Shown: piece by piece, positions 24,060 through 35,987 of the stretch
Layout: each line of letters starts with the position of its first letter
Numbering within the stretch: the stretch's first letter is position 1
NCBI GenBank assembly: GCA_963920765.1
Contig: OY987243.1
Span: 15,996,001 to 16,060,000 of the forward strand
Length of the DNA: 64,000 nucleotides
Reading direction: 5' to 3'
Source of the DNA: Ulota crispa
Lineage: Eukaryota > Streptophyta > Bryopsida > Orthotrichales > Orthotrichaceae
Notes under the pieces: model-generated
Databases searched by the model: none
What the model was told of the DNA's origin: nothing
Seen by the model: the letters and a program-made list of their open reading frames with translations, nothing else
Made by a program: the position numbers and the translations under genes

Positions 24060-24400
24060 CATTCTCATTTTAAGGAAAAATAGAGGGTTAATTCAAAAGG
24101 ATTAGGAGAAGGTTTGAGTTTTGAGTGAAACTTGTTTTACAAGGTAAAAAAAGTGTTAAGGTTGTTTGAGAATTTTTGTAGAATTTATTGATAATTATTC
24201 AGTGGTGTAATTTTTTGAGGTCATAATTGTTAAAAGAAAGAAATGAAGGGTTATTTTAAATGATATAGCAAATAGTTTGGGAATGAGGTGGAACTTGCAC
24301 TACAAGGTAAAGGTAGGGTTTGGATTGTTTGAGAACTTTTGTAGAATTAATTGACACTTATTCAGTGGTGTTCCCTTTTGGGTGTAATTACCTTACACAA
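24060..24400 (+). repeat. Two tandem units of the 20.8-21.2 kb repeat
   Basis: Units of about 165 bp share GGTTGTTTGAGAA.TTTTGTAGAATT, TTATTCAGTGGTGT and ACTACAAGGTAAA. They match the interrupted pair near 20800-21900. Confidence 0.6.
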
Positions 24401-26846
24401 ATAAGTTTCAAAAATTTATTATATGTATATTAAATTATCCTTCCATCCATACATTCCAAAGCAAGATTGCTATGATTATGATCATTTTGCAGATAAAATA
24501 GTGTAATGTGTTTCATATATGCATAATTTTTCTTTTCAAAGATTACTAATACAGAGAGAAAAATTATTGTCACAAAAAATAGGGTTCACACAAACCAAAA
24601 AAGAGATCAGAATGATTCATTTCAATCACAATTTGGTCATTGTTCACTCACTTTGAACATGGATTTCTTCTAGTTATATTGTGTTGGAAAAAAGTATTGA
24701 ATATTTTCATCATTTTTTGTACTTTTACATGTCATTTGAAAGGAAAAATATATTTTATCAGCATAAACTGCCAAAGGGTCAAGGAATCTTTGTTCTTTTT
24801 CTTTTTTCTTTTTCAACCTAGATTTGTTTGGTTGAGAATTTTATACTTGCTCATAAGATAAATGTTTTAAAATATAAACCTATTTTTGAAATTCCCAAAT
24901 TTGCTAAATTTATAAAACTATAAAAGCCATTTCTCCAACATCTTATAGTGCCTCCAAAGATGATTCATCCTCATCCTCTAACTCAGTGTCTTCATTCGTA
25001 GAGTGCAGTCGAAAATTACATACAGCCAGCCATTTGTCATTTGCTAATATGCTAAAACATTCAGTGGGTTGATAACAAATTATTTCATTTTCTATCCATT
25101 AGAAATTGCATCTTCTATCTAGACTTTTTAATAATAGTCCAAGTCATCTTCCATATATAGGCAGAACCTTACATTTGGATAGTATAAGTGGCATGTTGAA
25201 TATTGCATGTTCCAACAAACAAGGTCAACGTTAATGGGAACAAGATTTAGAAACTATAAAATGGAACTAGCATTAGCAACATAATAGCAAAATGCGACAT
25301 ACATTGGCAACATCACATTAAATGCAACATGTTGCAATTAACAAGACCGCGAACAAAAATTGCAAATTCTAGGCCGCCGTCTTTGGGAAAAACTCTTCAA
25401 ACACAAAAATGTAACATAAAAACTCCAAATTGGAGGGGGTTTTCTATTAGTGAAAGAGCTACTATGAGGGCTTGTTATGGTACTAGAGTTCCGGTAGTGG
25501 CTTGTAAGCTAATTCTAAGGGGGGAGGTTCCTACTTAGCTATGGGGATTACTAACAATCAACTAAATAACTAGAATGCTAACTAGGACTTCTAAGAAGTA
25601 TGGAAAAGAGACATTGCCAATCATAATCCAACTTCCTAGAGGTTAGTAAGACCAAATGCAAGTGGAACTATGTTTTAACTAAGTGCAAGGAGGAGGGTTC
25701 TGCTAAGAGTAAGAGGACTCAAAACAAGGGAGGCTAATGTTGGAGTAATAGATTACAATGGAAAGTGATACAAATGAGAGAGATGTCAAGTGATAAGTGA
25801 TGATGAAAAGAGAGGTGGTTTGGAAGGAGGTGGGCTTCCTTCTATACATTTGGGGGAAGACACCTCGGCCCTCTATCTAGGAGATCCATGGATCCCTTGA
25901 AATCTACTTAAAACCGAAGAGAATTCTAAAATGAATGAAATTTGGATGAAATCCTCATAACTTTTGGAGCGTAGTTCCAAACGACAAATGAACGGTGGCT
26001 TTGGATTCCTTGGATCCAAAGTAGTCGGTTTTGGTTGTTCACACTTCCAATTCTGCGCTGCAAGGTGTCGGGAATCTTTAATAAAGGGTTAGAGGTGGAT
26101 GGATGAAAAACCCAGAATTGGGAGTTCATCCCAAATTGTGAAATTGACTTTCCGAGGTCTTCTAATGTTGTTGGAGGAGCTAAAAAGCACTCCTTGCTTC
26201 TGTCAATTGGACTCCAAATGGATGATATCTTGAAATTGGATGTTGCGCGAGTTCTTGAAATCAGCTGGATGTTGTCATTTGGGGCCTTACCGCTATCGAA
26301 ATGACTTCAAACTTGGGAAAGTGTCTCAAATCCTTAAGAAACTCTTCCATGAATTTTGGTAGCATTTTATTGCCATTTGTTAATCTTCTTTGACCAGATT
26401 TGATCAGTAACCTAGCGGGGTTGACCGCTTAAAGTCACACTCTCTAAAAAGCAAAAGATATTGGGAACCTTGGGTATAGATGCACCAAATGACATAGTAA
26501 CCGGAAACATGAATTGGGTGATGTGGCCACTCTACTAATCTACTCCTAAACTAACCCTCTCTAATTAGGTTAGTGAGGACTTTTGGAGGGGATCCCAAGC
26601 CCCATGTGTGTGTGTAACTCAAACTAGCTAAAACCTACTAAATCTCACTAAAGCATTCCTAATGACTTACCAAATGGAGGGGGGTAAATAGCAAATCGCT
26701 AACCATTTGGTCTAGCTAATCTAAATCAATATAAATGGCTATTCCACTTATATTAATGTAATTTCAGAGCTAAATAAAATGAAAAAGAAATTTAGGACTT
26801 CTAGTGCTGAATTTGGGACTCACAGGGATCCACAAATGGCCATGGC
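24401..26846. other. Unassigned DNA, no gene recognised
   Basis: The first part is AT-rich. The part from about 25300 to 26780 is more balanced and contains phrases such as CATAACTTTTGGAGCGTAGTTCCAAACGAC that recall untranslated regions of LTR elements. I found no paired LTRs, primer-binding site or coding remnant. Confidence 0.4.
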
Positions 26847-26849
26847 TAA

Positions 26850-27406
26850 GGGCGGCTTTACACTATGACCAGCCAAGTCAAGAGGCCGTGGAATTGAGTG
26901 GCCAAACTTTGGTGAGAGGCCAACAAAATAGGCTGAAAATATGTATTAAATTATTATTTTTGACACCTTTGGCCGACTTTAGTGTGAATCCTCTAAAGGC
27001 TAAGTCCAAAGGCCAAACTCTTGGAAATAAGCTTCCACAAACTCTCAACTAGAATGGCCATAGTGTGAAGCCTCCAAAGGCCAAGCCCAAAGTCCAAAGC
27101 CATAGCATTTATGAGACCTTCCAAATCCAATGGCCAAGATCTTGTAAGCTTTTGATTATTTTATGAAAACAATGTGATAGCCTCTCAACCATAGTTTGGG
27201 TCTTTATTTTTGCTTGACCCAAACTATTGCCAAGAAGCCATCAACCTTGGATGATAAAATGCTGCCATGTAGACATTTGGAGGATGACGGCCTTTGGAGT
27301 TTGGCCACTACTGTGAAGGGTTGAGTGGCCGGACTTTGGATTTCTTATAATTTGATTGATGCAAACGAACGCCCTCTTGACCTTTGGCCATAGTGTGAAG
27401 TTGCCC
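26850..27406. mobile_element. PIF/Harbinger-like MITE, family F copy 1 (557 bp)
   Basis: The ends GGGCGGCTTTACACTATG and CATAGTGTGAAGTTGCCC are flanked by TAA (26847-26849 and 27407-27409). A 3-bp TWA target and GGG-starting ends are typical of PIF/Harbinger. The copy at 56233-56790 differs in length by one base. Non-coding, although chance frames cross it. Confidence 0.8.
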
Positions 27407-27563
27407 TAAGAGTAGAAGCATCTTCATCATGAAATAAAGAGGAGGTGATGGAGAGAAGGGGAGGAATATAACAAGAAGTGTCAGCACATTGTGTGTTGTC
27501 GGCCTATTTTTTTGTGATGATGCATCCACCAACCTTTTAGTGCAGTGTTTGTTTTTAGGTACT

Positions 27564-27600
27564 TGTGTGTGTATATATATATATATATATACATACATAT
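27564..27600. repeat. (TG)n(TA)n microsatellite
   Basis: A short TG run passes into about 20 bp of TA and then ACATACATA. Confidence 0.9.
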
Positions 27601-27616
27601 TCGTATACGTATACAT

Positions 27617-28304
27617 AGGCTGGGGTTAGATGGCACTACAAGAAAAAGGGCCATTTTTGACTAAGGATTTTGACTGCCAAAACACTAAGACAACTACACT
27701 TTCATGACTAGTATTTATGACCACATGTAGTCATAAATAATTTAATTTATGACTAAGTGTAGTCATAAAATAAATTTTCATGACTAAATTAAATTATTCA
27801 ATCATAAATTAAATTATTTATGACTACATGTGGTCATAAGTACTAGTCACAAAAGTGTAGTTGTCTTAGTCTTTTTATAGTCAAAATCTTTAGTAAAAAA
27901 TGGCCCTTTTTCTTGTAGTGTGGCATGCCGTTTTGGCTGGCTGCTTTTCAGCTTGACACCCTGCTTGGTCCTCCTGCCCAAATCATTCTTTTGAACCGAA
28001 CTCTCACCCTTGCTTTCAATTTCAAAAAATTGTGTTTGAGCCCCCTTCACCTGCTATTGTGTTTTGTAGAACTTTGTTTGTTACTAGTTTTTTCACCTTA
28101 TTATGCGCTCTTGAACTAATTACAAACAAAGGTCTACAGAACACAATTGTAGGTGAAGGGACTCAAACACAAGTTTTTGAAATTGAAAACGGGGGCGAGA
28201 GTTCGGTTCGAAAGAATCGTTTGGGCAGGAGGATTGGGCAGGGTGTCAGGCTAAAAAGCAGAGAGCCCTAGCCAAAGCAACATGCCATCTAATCCCAGCC
28301 CATA
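27617..28304. mobile_element. Mutator-like foldback element with nested CACTA MITE
   Basis: Arms of about 200 bp are inverted copies: the left begins GGCTGGGGTTAGATGG and the right ends CATCTAATCCCAGCC. The outside sequences (GTATACATA and ATATACATA) fit an 8-9 bp target duplication, as in Mutator-like elements. The left arm carries the CACTA MITE at 27634-27920. Without it the element is about 400 bp, with almost no unique centre and no coding capacity. Confidence 0.75.
27634..27920. mobile_element. CACTA MITE (287 bp)
   Basis: Perfect ends CACTACAAGAAAAAGGGCC and GGCCCTTTTTCTTGTAGTG, with target duplication TGG at 27631-27633 and 27921-27923. The interior is made of palindromic TTTATGACTACATGTGGTCA-type repeats. 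Confidence 0.92.
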
Positions 28305-29260
28305 TACATATAGTATAAAGATGCTAATTTAATGATTTTTTCAAAGTTGGACAACAAATTTGAAAGGTTATTTTGCAAATTTGAGGCAAAGGATCTTTGA
28401 CTTAAAATCTCTAGTTGTTGTAACCTTCAGGTGTTGCCTTTATGGTGTTATGAATTAGAGATTTAATTTACTCAAAACAAAACTAAGGATTTACTATAAC
28501 AAAATTAACTTCTTAAGAGTCACAAGGTATTTCAAATTTCCAAAAACGTGTAGAAAATGTTTGGAAGTACTGTTTTGAAAAATGGACAAATAATGAAACT
28601 CAAGCAAAAGTATTTGTTTATAGTTCATTGATTATATCATAAGCACTCAATATCTCCTAGCACACTTTGGAATTTATAGTTGAATTTTGAAAAAGAATTT
28701 AAACTCCCCTTCACCGTGATTATGGATTCAAAATCAACAATTTTCACAAGAACCTTTTGTTTGAGTTAATTATGTGAAATTTTGATTAGTGTAGGTTTTT
28801 CAAATTCATGCATTGTGATCTAAGTTTGATGTTGTCTTTGAAAAGCCATTCACTAAATTACATATGTTGATTTTGCAATGCAACATGATTCTACTTTTGG
28901 AAACATACAACTATTAAGAATTTTTTTTGGATGATCTATATTGCATTAAATTACATTTGTTAACCATGGTTTATTTGAATACCAAGAGAAAATAAAATAT
29001 AGTAACAAAATTGACAAATTGTTTGATAGTACAACCTACTAATCAGATAAAATGAAACAACTCCACATTATCTTATGTGGCAAGACACTCCCAAAAGATG
29101 ACAAATCCTTCAAATGTTATCGTAAGGTTAGAAATTAAAGTGCTCCTTTGACAAGGTTATCATCCATTTGTTACTTTTCATTTTGTCTTAGTTTTTTCAC
29201 CTATGTGTGTGAAGTGCATTTCCATTGTGTGACTCATTTTGAGCAAAAAACAATGTTATC
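28305..29260. other. AT-rich DNA, nothing recognised
   Basis: No gene, paired ends or RNA gene seen. Confidence 0.45.
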
Positions 29261-29264
29261 TTAA

Positions 29265-30175
29265 CCCCTAGAGGACTATTGGTCTCCTAGGGGGACAAAT
29301 GGATTTTGAGCATGAACTCACAGCCAAACCAATTTTTGTGATTTTTTTTAGAAAAATTTAAAGGTGGGGAGTTCAAAGATCTACGTGGGCACCTAATTTT
29401 TTCTTCAATTTGACATTTGCCAAAGAATTCATGAAGAAAATTTCAAAAGAAGAGGAAAAGGGGCAATTTGGGTAGGCCTCTCCTTTGTAAGTGGGTGTTG
29501 ACTCCAAAGAGGGTTAGCTCTTATATGAGCACAAGGTGTGGACACTTGGGCAAAGGGGAGTGAAGTGGAAGGTGCTCTTCTTGGAAAGCTCCCAACCCCC
29601 CATTCCTTCCGCCCCTTGCAAAATTTGGTACTTTAATTTTTTGAGCGCTTTGTGTGTTTGTTTTTTGAGTTTTTGTTTTCCAAGTTGTAGTAGATTAAGA
29701 TTCCTTAGTTTTTACTATTTGGATAAAAGTAATTTAAATTTCTGAATTTTACAATAATCCTTCAATTTTGCCTAGTGTATATGCAAATTTCTTGACCTTT
29801 TGATATTCAAAGATTTTTTGAAGTATGTGTACCTCCATTGTGTTTGAAAATCACGTTCCTACTTAGTTTTCTACATGAAGCAACTGAACTTCTACTTTGT
29901 GTAGAGCAATTTTTTTGCTATAAGAGTGGTCAAAGGCTTTTGAAAATTTTGGGCAAGAAGGAAAAAAACATTTATTTTCACTTTAGATGTCAATATCTTG
30001 TTCTTCTTCTTTTGGAATGTGCTAATTTTTTTGCACAAGTACCTCCATTAGTCTAGGACAATATCTTATGGTTGGATTCTCAAGGAATTTTTTTTTTCTA
30101 CCTTTCTACTCATTCCCCCAAAAGTGGCAATTTTCAGTGAGTTTCACAAAAAAAAAAGGCTTGGTTGTTTAGGAG
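29265..30175. mobile_element. TTAA-flanked MITE, family B copy 1 (911 bp)
   Basis: It begins CCCCTAGAGGAC and ends GTTTAGGAG, with TTAA at 29261-29264 and 30176-30179. A subterminal palindrome (CTCCTAGGGGGAC) lies just inside the left end. The interior matches the copy at 60976-62152. No coding capacity. Confidence 0.8.
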
Positions 30176-30224
30176 TTAATTGACATAAATTCTATACTTA
30201 AAGCCGCTTTACATTAAGAGTTAC

Positions 30225-32309
30225 AGTGACTCACAAAACTAAGTCAGTGTTTCAATGTTTTTCAATAAGTAAGGAATGCCAACACATGGAATGAATAATT
30301 CAATAGGTATAAAATCATTTTAAAAAGTAGAAGCTTTGTTGATTATTCTTAAAGAAATTGAAAACAAAATACACATCTATACTACTAAGTGGGAGAATTT
30401 TCCTAAATGTGCCCTTTTCTAGAACCTTCTAGAATTTTTTGTTGTAAGTTGAAGCAACAAAGGATGCTCAAGATATAGAACACCAAGTGCCCTCCAACCA
30501 TGTCCATTTCCAAGATTTTGTAAACTTTTTGGTTGAAGTTGAAACAATAAAGGCTGCCCCAAATATAAAACACCAAACGCCCTCCAACTATGTGCTAGAA
30601 ATCAATAAAATGCCAAAAGCCTCCTAGCAAATATAAAAGAGTAGCATTGTGATGAAAGCAATTAGTATTGTTGGTCTCAAAGAAGGACCAAAATGATGGT
30701 GCAAGGGGATTAAAATCTAGATCAGTTGGGAGATATTGACTTTTTGTATAGTACATCAAGATTAGAATCTAGACCAAATAACTGCGAGATATCAATTTTT
30801 TGTAAAATTAAATGTTACATTACTCATACATGTCCTACTCACGCAAAGCGTGTGTCTGTATACTAGTATAATATGGAAGCACTAAAATTTTGAAATCAAA
30901 CCCCTCGCTGACTCAGTTTTGGACTTGTGTGTCTATACACACTCAAAAATCAATCTACTTGCCTTTTGCATAGATAATTACCCTCATTTTTGTCGCGTGC
31001 TCTCATAAAGGTTCTCACACTTTGATTCATGGAAGCAATAGAATCAAAAATCTCAAACACACACTCCCATAATTCTAAAAAATCCTTAAAAAGTATAAGT
31101 TAACAATTAAGCTTCCATTTTAGTGTTGCCTATTAGTGTTTTATAGGGTTTAGGTTGTGACAACGCATGCTACTTTAAACCATCGAAAGGTTGTTTAAAT
31201 GATTACTCTTTTGTTATTTTTGTTATATGTTTAGGATTGTTTTCATGTTGAAAAATAACTTTACATGCATCTATTTTGTATTTTGAAAAAAATAACATAG
31301 AGATTGGACTTTAATATTTCACAATAATCATACTAATTTATTCTACCTCCTATTTAGTAATCAAACCAAGTCTAATTGCACTCATGCAACCCCAAAGCAT
31401 TATAAAATTTCTTCCATGTTTTATTTGATTTCTTCATTATTTAATATGTACAACCCTATCTTCTCAATTCCAACATCAATAACAACCATTTAAGCAAAAT
31501 TAATTGGGTTTAGTCTCATTTTAAATATCACTTGATTCCAATTTGTAAAATTCAATTTTCATGAGATTAGGCAAAATTTAAACAAACTTAAATGTAAGCT
31601 GTGAAAAAAAAGTTATTTCTTCTTCACACAAGCCTTCAAACTTGCAAGGTTCAAGGCATGTTGCATTCTTTGGTCACTCATTTCATTGTCAAATTGTTGC
31701 CCAACTAATTTGCAAGATTTTATAATAAAAAATGAATATTTTATTTGCCATTGCTTGCGCATATGCCTCTCTCCAAGTGGTCTAAAATTACAATTGATTT
31801 TCCTCATATAGATAGTTTAGCATCAAGAAGACGTTTCTTTTGGATTCTTTTAACATTAGATTGACTAGTTGCAAACCATTAGGTTACTTCCTTACTGATT
31901 CACCCATTTTGTAACAATGATACCACACAATTTTACTTTTCAAAAAATAATGACCTTATCATGGTATGGAACAATTAAGAGTGCAATTTTCTATTGGAAA
32001 AGGAGAAGAAACACTCTTTCCTACTTGAAACATTCAACGCTAAAATTAGATTCTATGATGTATTGTCAATGTAAAGAAGAGATGCAGATATAAACATGCA
32101 AGACCAAAAGCGTGTTAGTGAGTGATGATCTTTTAAATTGAAATATCTCAAACACCTTTCTAGATTTTTCATTAAAATTTCCATGTATTAGTAGGTGCTT
32201 GGATACCTTTAGTCTACCCTTAATGAAACCTAAAGATTTTTATTAATGCAATTCATTTGACAAATTATATTAAGTAGTAATAAACATTGACTCGGTTTTG
32301 TGAGTCACT
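30225..32309. repeat. Inverted repeat pair AGTGACTCACAAAACT
   Basis: The 28-bp stretch at 30225-30252 is mirrored at 32282-32309 with few mismatches. A third partial relative is near 30905. No target duplication was seen, so whether this bounds an element is open. Confidence 0.5.
30376..30866 (+). mobile_element. Non-autonomous Helitron (491 bp)
   Basis: It starts TCTATACTACTAAG after an A and ends CTAG before a T, the A^T insertion expected of Helitrons. A perfect hairpin CACGC-AAA-GCGTG (30840-30852) sits about 10 nt before the CTAG end. There are no terminal inverted repeats and no target duplication, again as expected. The interior holds a duplicated segment of about 60 bp (AACACCAAGTGCCCTCCAAC and AACACCAAACGCCCTCCAAC) and no Rep/helicase. 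Confidence 0.88.
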
Positions 32310-33213
32310 AGGGATTGAATAACTTGGGGTCGTTTTAACCAAAATTTTAGCCCAATTGGCTTAGAACATCCCCAAACACCTTTAATAATGAGAGTGTACT
32401 AGACGCCATTCTCTTGCATTTAGAGGCCTAAAAGCCAAAAATTTAAGACCACTTGTGCAAATCCCAAAATTTTAGGTGAAGGAATAAAAAGAAAACCAAC
32501 TAAAGCAGTTGATGTTTTAATTCCATCCTACAGTATTAACTTCTAAATGCATGAGGGTACTTTTTTCAGTTCAAGAAGGCATTTTCAAAGTTTTTGAATT
32601 GTCATTGTGAGATCATTATTACACATTGACAGAAATTTGTGATTGTAGGATCTTGAATTTAAAGACTTTCAGATGGTGTTGCCAAAAAAAATTCTAAAAG
32701 AGCCATGCTAATGTTAAGATATTTGTGATTGAATGTGAATGAGTACAATTTTTTTTGTTTTTTTTGGAGCCACCCAAAATTTATTATGTAAATTGGCAAC
32801 TTTTGAGTACAAAATTTAGAAACCGTCACTTATTATGGTTTAGTACTTCAAAACTAATGATTCACCTTCCAAAACCATGATCACAATTTCAAAAATAAGC
32901 CTACAATGCAACTATCAAAGAGTTACCACAAAACTAGAAGAAAATATTTATCTCCAATTATTGAGTAAACATCATTTTAAACAAGAGAATTTCAAAAAGT
33001 GAATGAATTCAAATTTGTATAACAAAAACATTCCAAGTGAAATTAGCTCAAAAACACATTTAAATCATTTTAGATGATGAAATTTCTAAAAAAAGGGCCA
33101 TCATTACCCAAGGGAGTGCCCAAGGGAAATCTTAGCTTTACTCCCAATTTGCTACCCATTTTTCCAATGTGGCAGCTTGTCATAGGCTCTTTAGTGACAC
33201 TATTCATCACACT
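30867..33213. other. AT-rich DNA, no gene recognised
   Basis: No coding signal. A segment at about 32330-32480 (GAGGCCTAAAAGCCAAAAATT) resembles the last 80 bases of the window, so a dispersed repeat is present. Confidence 0.4.
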
Positions 33214-33364
33214 CACTACAAGGGAAATTGTCCAAAATGACAAAAATATGTCCAAATCAACATGGTTGAATGTACATAGATTGTCCAATTTGACAGTCTT
33301 TTTGTCCTTTTGGACACATTTAGTCAATTCAAACGTGTCAATTAGGACACAATTTCTTGTAGTG
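33214..33364. mobile_element. CACTA MITE (151 bp)
   Basis: Ends CACTACAAGGGAAATTGTCC and GGACACAATTTCTTGTAGTG, with target duplication ACT at 33211-33213 and 33365-33367. The interior is a GTCC/GGAC-rich palindrome. Confidence 0.9.
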
Positions 33365-33949
33365 ACTTTTTGATGCGCAAGAGAAATGCGTGAAGTTTAG
33401 CTTCCACCACAAACATTTGGAAAGTGGTATGGAGGAAATTCAAATTGAACATTGAAGCTAGCTTCAAATTGCAGCTTCTCCAAAAAAAAAAAAAAAATTA
33501 AAAAAAACTCAAAATCTTTGCCTTCAACAAGGCCTCAAAATTTCTTGAACACCCAAATTGAATGCCTAAGGGTTAACTATCTCAAAAAAAACGTTTCTTA
33601 TACAAATAACAATATTTCAATAAAACCTAACATTAGCCCCAAGGTCAAATATTGGCCTTCTATTTTCATAGGACTCAAGTTTTTGAAAATGATGCATCTA
33701 GACCTTCTTTTTTAATTATTAAATACATGTTTTTAAAATTTGATCTTCACTTCTAGTGTAAAGGCCTTGAGGTCGATTTTAGATACTCAACCAATAAAAA
33801 GCAAGCATGTAAAGTATTTGAGTCTCAAACCAACCTCAACTTGTAGTGTAAAGTCGCTCTTACTTGAATTTCAAAAAAACAGGAGAAACAAATAATAATA
33901 CTAAAAATAAAAATGAAGGAAAATAAAAATTTAAAAAAAAAATGAAGTA

Positions 33950-34326
33950 AAAGAAAAAAAGAAATAGACAGCGAAAAAGTAAGAGTAAAAGAAATCTTCA
34001 GTATTTAATGGCCCTGCAAGCGACAAAGTTTTGCAACTTTGATATATTCGCACTGTTACGAGGTCCACACGACAGAATCTCCGTTTTATAGCAAAATAGA
34101 GTTCGCAGCAAAGTTCGCAGTTCGCACTATCGACCACGGACGGCAGCCTGCGGCTGCGGTAGACAGTGAGAGACCGAGGAGCCGAGTGAAGCTGCGGCAG
34201 TGATATACAGCCGGCCGCCGCTCGCGACTCGTCAGGCATTCGTCTCCGTGGTGAAGCACCGGCGCCGCTCCGCTCCTTCACGCCACCCGCAACGCCTTCG
34301 TTGCCAAGGATCTCCGTCGCCTCACC
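33950..34326 (+). promoter_or_regulatory. TCTP promoter and 5' leader
   Basis: GC and CpG content rise sharply from about 34010. Two TATA-like candidates are visible: GATATATT near 34041 and TTTTATAG at 34084-34091. The second would place transcription start near 34115, giving a leader of about 210 nt before the ATG at 34327. The exact start site cannot be read from the sequence. Confidence 0.45.
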
Positions 34327-35987
34327 ATGCTGGTCTACCAGGATTTGGTTTCAGGTACTGCGCCCGCTTCTGCTCATTCCCTAGATCCCGACGGCGTCCA
34401 GTTTGATCGCGTGTGCTGGGCGCTGCAAGGGTGGAAGAGTGTCTTAGGGTTTTGGTGATTTTGGATTGTTTGTTTGCTCTTCCTGCTGGTCTAGTCTCGG
34501 TGGAGGAACAGCTGCGCAGCTAGAATTCGCTGGTGGTCGTGTTCACCGCCGGGATGTCAAGCGCGAATCGCTAGGGTTCGTGTTGGTTGCCCTAGTGAGG
34601 TTCAGGCGGTGCAACTAGTTGTTGGTTGGTAAGTTCGTGTTCGTGCGTCTTTGTTTTTCTGGTTGACGAGTGTGGTTGAGCGGAGTGCTGTTTAGCTTGT
34701 TCCTTGAGTTCTTGCGTAGGGTGGATTTACGCGCTCGCAGTGGTTGGAAGGAATCGCCCGTGACGATTTGGTGGGAGTGGAAGGGGTTTTGGCCCTGATG
34801 AGCGAATATTTTATTGACCTTTTAGTGGACGGTTTTACAGGTGACGAGCTCCTCTCGGACTCCTTCACGTACAAGGAGCTTTACAATGGTGCGCTCTGGG
34901 AGGTCGAGGGCAAGGTAGGTGTTTGTAAGGCCTTAGATCCGATTCTGTGTGCAGTCGACTTTTTTTTATGTGGAGACTGTTTCGGTTTGGATTGTCTGGA
35001 GATTTTGGTGTGTCTTTCTAGTAATGAAATTCTAGGGTTACGTCGCGAAGCGTGTTTGCGGTACGATTGAATAACAATCCGTGCCTTGTGACGGCGTGTG
35101 CGCGCAGTGGGTGTCGAAGGGCGCCCTAGATGTCGATGCCCTAATCGGAGCCAACGCCTCCGCCGAGGGTGGTGGCGAGGACGAGGGCGTGGATGACCAG
35201 ACCGTGAAAGTGGTCGACATCGTCGACACGTTCAGACTGCAGGAGCAGCCTCCCTTCGACAAGAAGGGCTTCATGGGGTATGTGAAGAAGTACTTGAAGA
35301 CGCTGACCCCGCTGGTGACCAAGGAGCGTGAAGCCACTTTCAAGGATGACATCCAGTCCGCGGTCAAGTTTTTGATTTCGAAGCTGAGCGACCTGCAGTT
35401 GTGAGTTTTCTTGCACTCCCAAGGCGGAGAATTTTTATATTTGGGAAATTTTCATGGATACCCCTGAAGTTTGCAATATTTTCATAGATACCCCTGCTTT
35501 TTCAGAAATTTCACATATACCCTTGGGCCAAACTTTTTAGGCATTTGTTTTGTTGTGCATATCACTTTCCTTCTTCCTTTGTGCACATGCATAACAAGAA
35601 AGAAGTCATGTGCGCACAAAGGGAGAAGGAAGTGACATGCATAACAAAACAAACGCCTATAAAGTTTGGTACAAGGGTATTTGTGATATTTCTGAAAAAG
35701 CAGGGGTAACTATGAAACTATGGCAAACTTCAGTGGTATCCATGAAATCTTCCCTTTACATTTTGCATCGAAATGCTTCTGTCACGATGTGAATCTTCAT
35801 GTTGTTGATGTGTGATTGTACCGGAAACGGGGGTTTGAGACTTTTGTGCTGTGTGACCGTGATTTGCAGCTTTGTTGGTGAGAGCATGAAGGACGATGGC
35901 ACCATGGTTTTCGCTTACTACAAGCCAGAGAGTTCAGATCCGACCTTCCTGTACTTCGGCGATGCGTTGAAGGAAGTGAAGTGTTAA
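34327..35987 (+). CDS. TCTP: Translationally controlled tumour protein homologue
   Basis: Four coding exons, 34327-34354, 34841-34914, 35108-35400 and 35870-35987, join in frame to 170 residues. All introns are GT-AG (486, 193 and 469 bp). The product starts [18 protein letters not shown] and ends [10 protein letters not shown], as in plant TCTPs of about 168 residues. The TCTP signature [11 protein letters not shown] lies at residues 47-57, the acidic EDEGVDD loop follows, and [12 protein letters not shown] spans about 131-142. Glu12, linked in other TCTPs to Rheb-type GTPase binding, is present. TCTP is an abundant cytosolic protein tied to growth, TOR signalling and calcium or tubulin binding; no enzyme activity is established. 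Residues about 85-125 ([20 protein letters not shown]) differ from the usual angiosperm sequence. The exons are GC-rich with strong third-position bias, unlike everything around, which suits a highly expressed gene. Intron 3 carries a foldback MITE. Confidence 0.96.
35443..35754. mobile_element. Mutator-like foldback MITE in TCTP intron 3 (312 bp)
   Basis: The two arms are diverged inverted copies (GGGAAATTTTCATGGATACC... and its mirror ending ...CATGAAATCTTCCC) around a short centre. Flanks TTTATATTT (35434-35442) and TTTACATTT (35755-35763) agree at eight of nine positions, fitting the 9-bp duplication of Mutator-like elements. It makes up two thirds of the intron and leaves both splice sites intact. 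Arm divergence suggests it is not recent. Confidence 0.8.

Larger units (their letters stand above)
30201..33859. mobile_element. Possible large TTA-flanked element
   Basis: AAGCCGCTTTACATTAAG at 30201 and its inverted relative GTAGTGTAAAGTCGCTC at 33843-33859 resemble the ends of family F, and TTA lies just outside both (30198-30200, 33860-33862). If they belong together they bound 3.66 kb containing the Helitron and a CACTA MITE. I see no transposase inside, so this may be two unrelated decayed ends. Confidence 0.3.

Noticed and set aside
34744-35070. 108-codon frame overlapping TCTP intron 1, exon 2 and intron 2
   Set aside because: It reads through two clear splice junctions; the spliced TCTP frame explains the coding signal.
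35038-35422. Antisense frames opposite TCTP exon 3
   Set aside because: They are shadows of a GC-rich coding exon and have no independent support.
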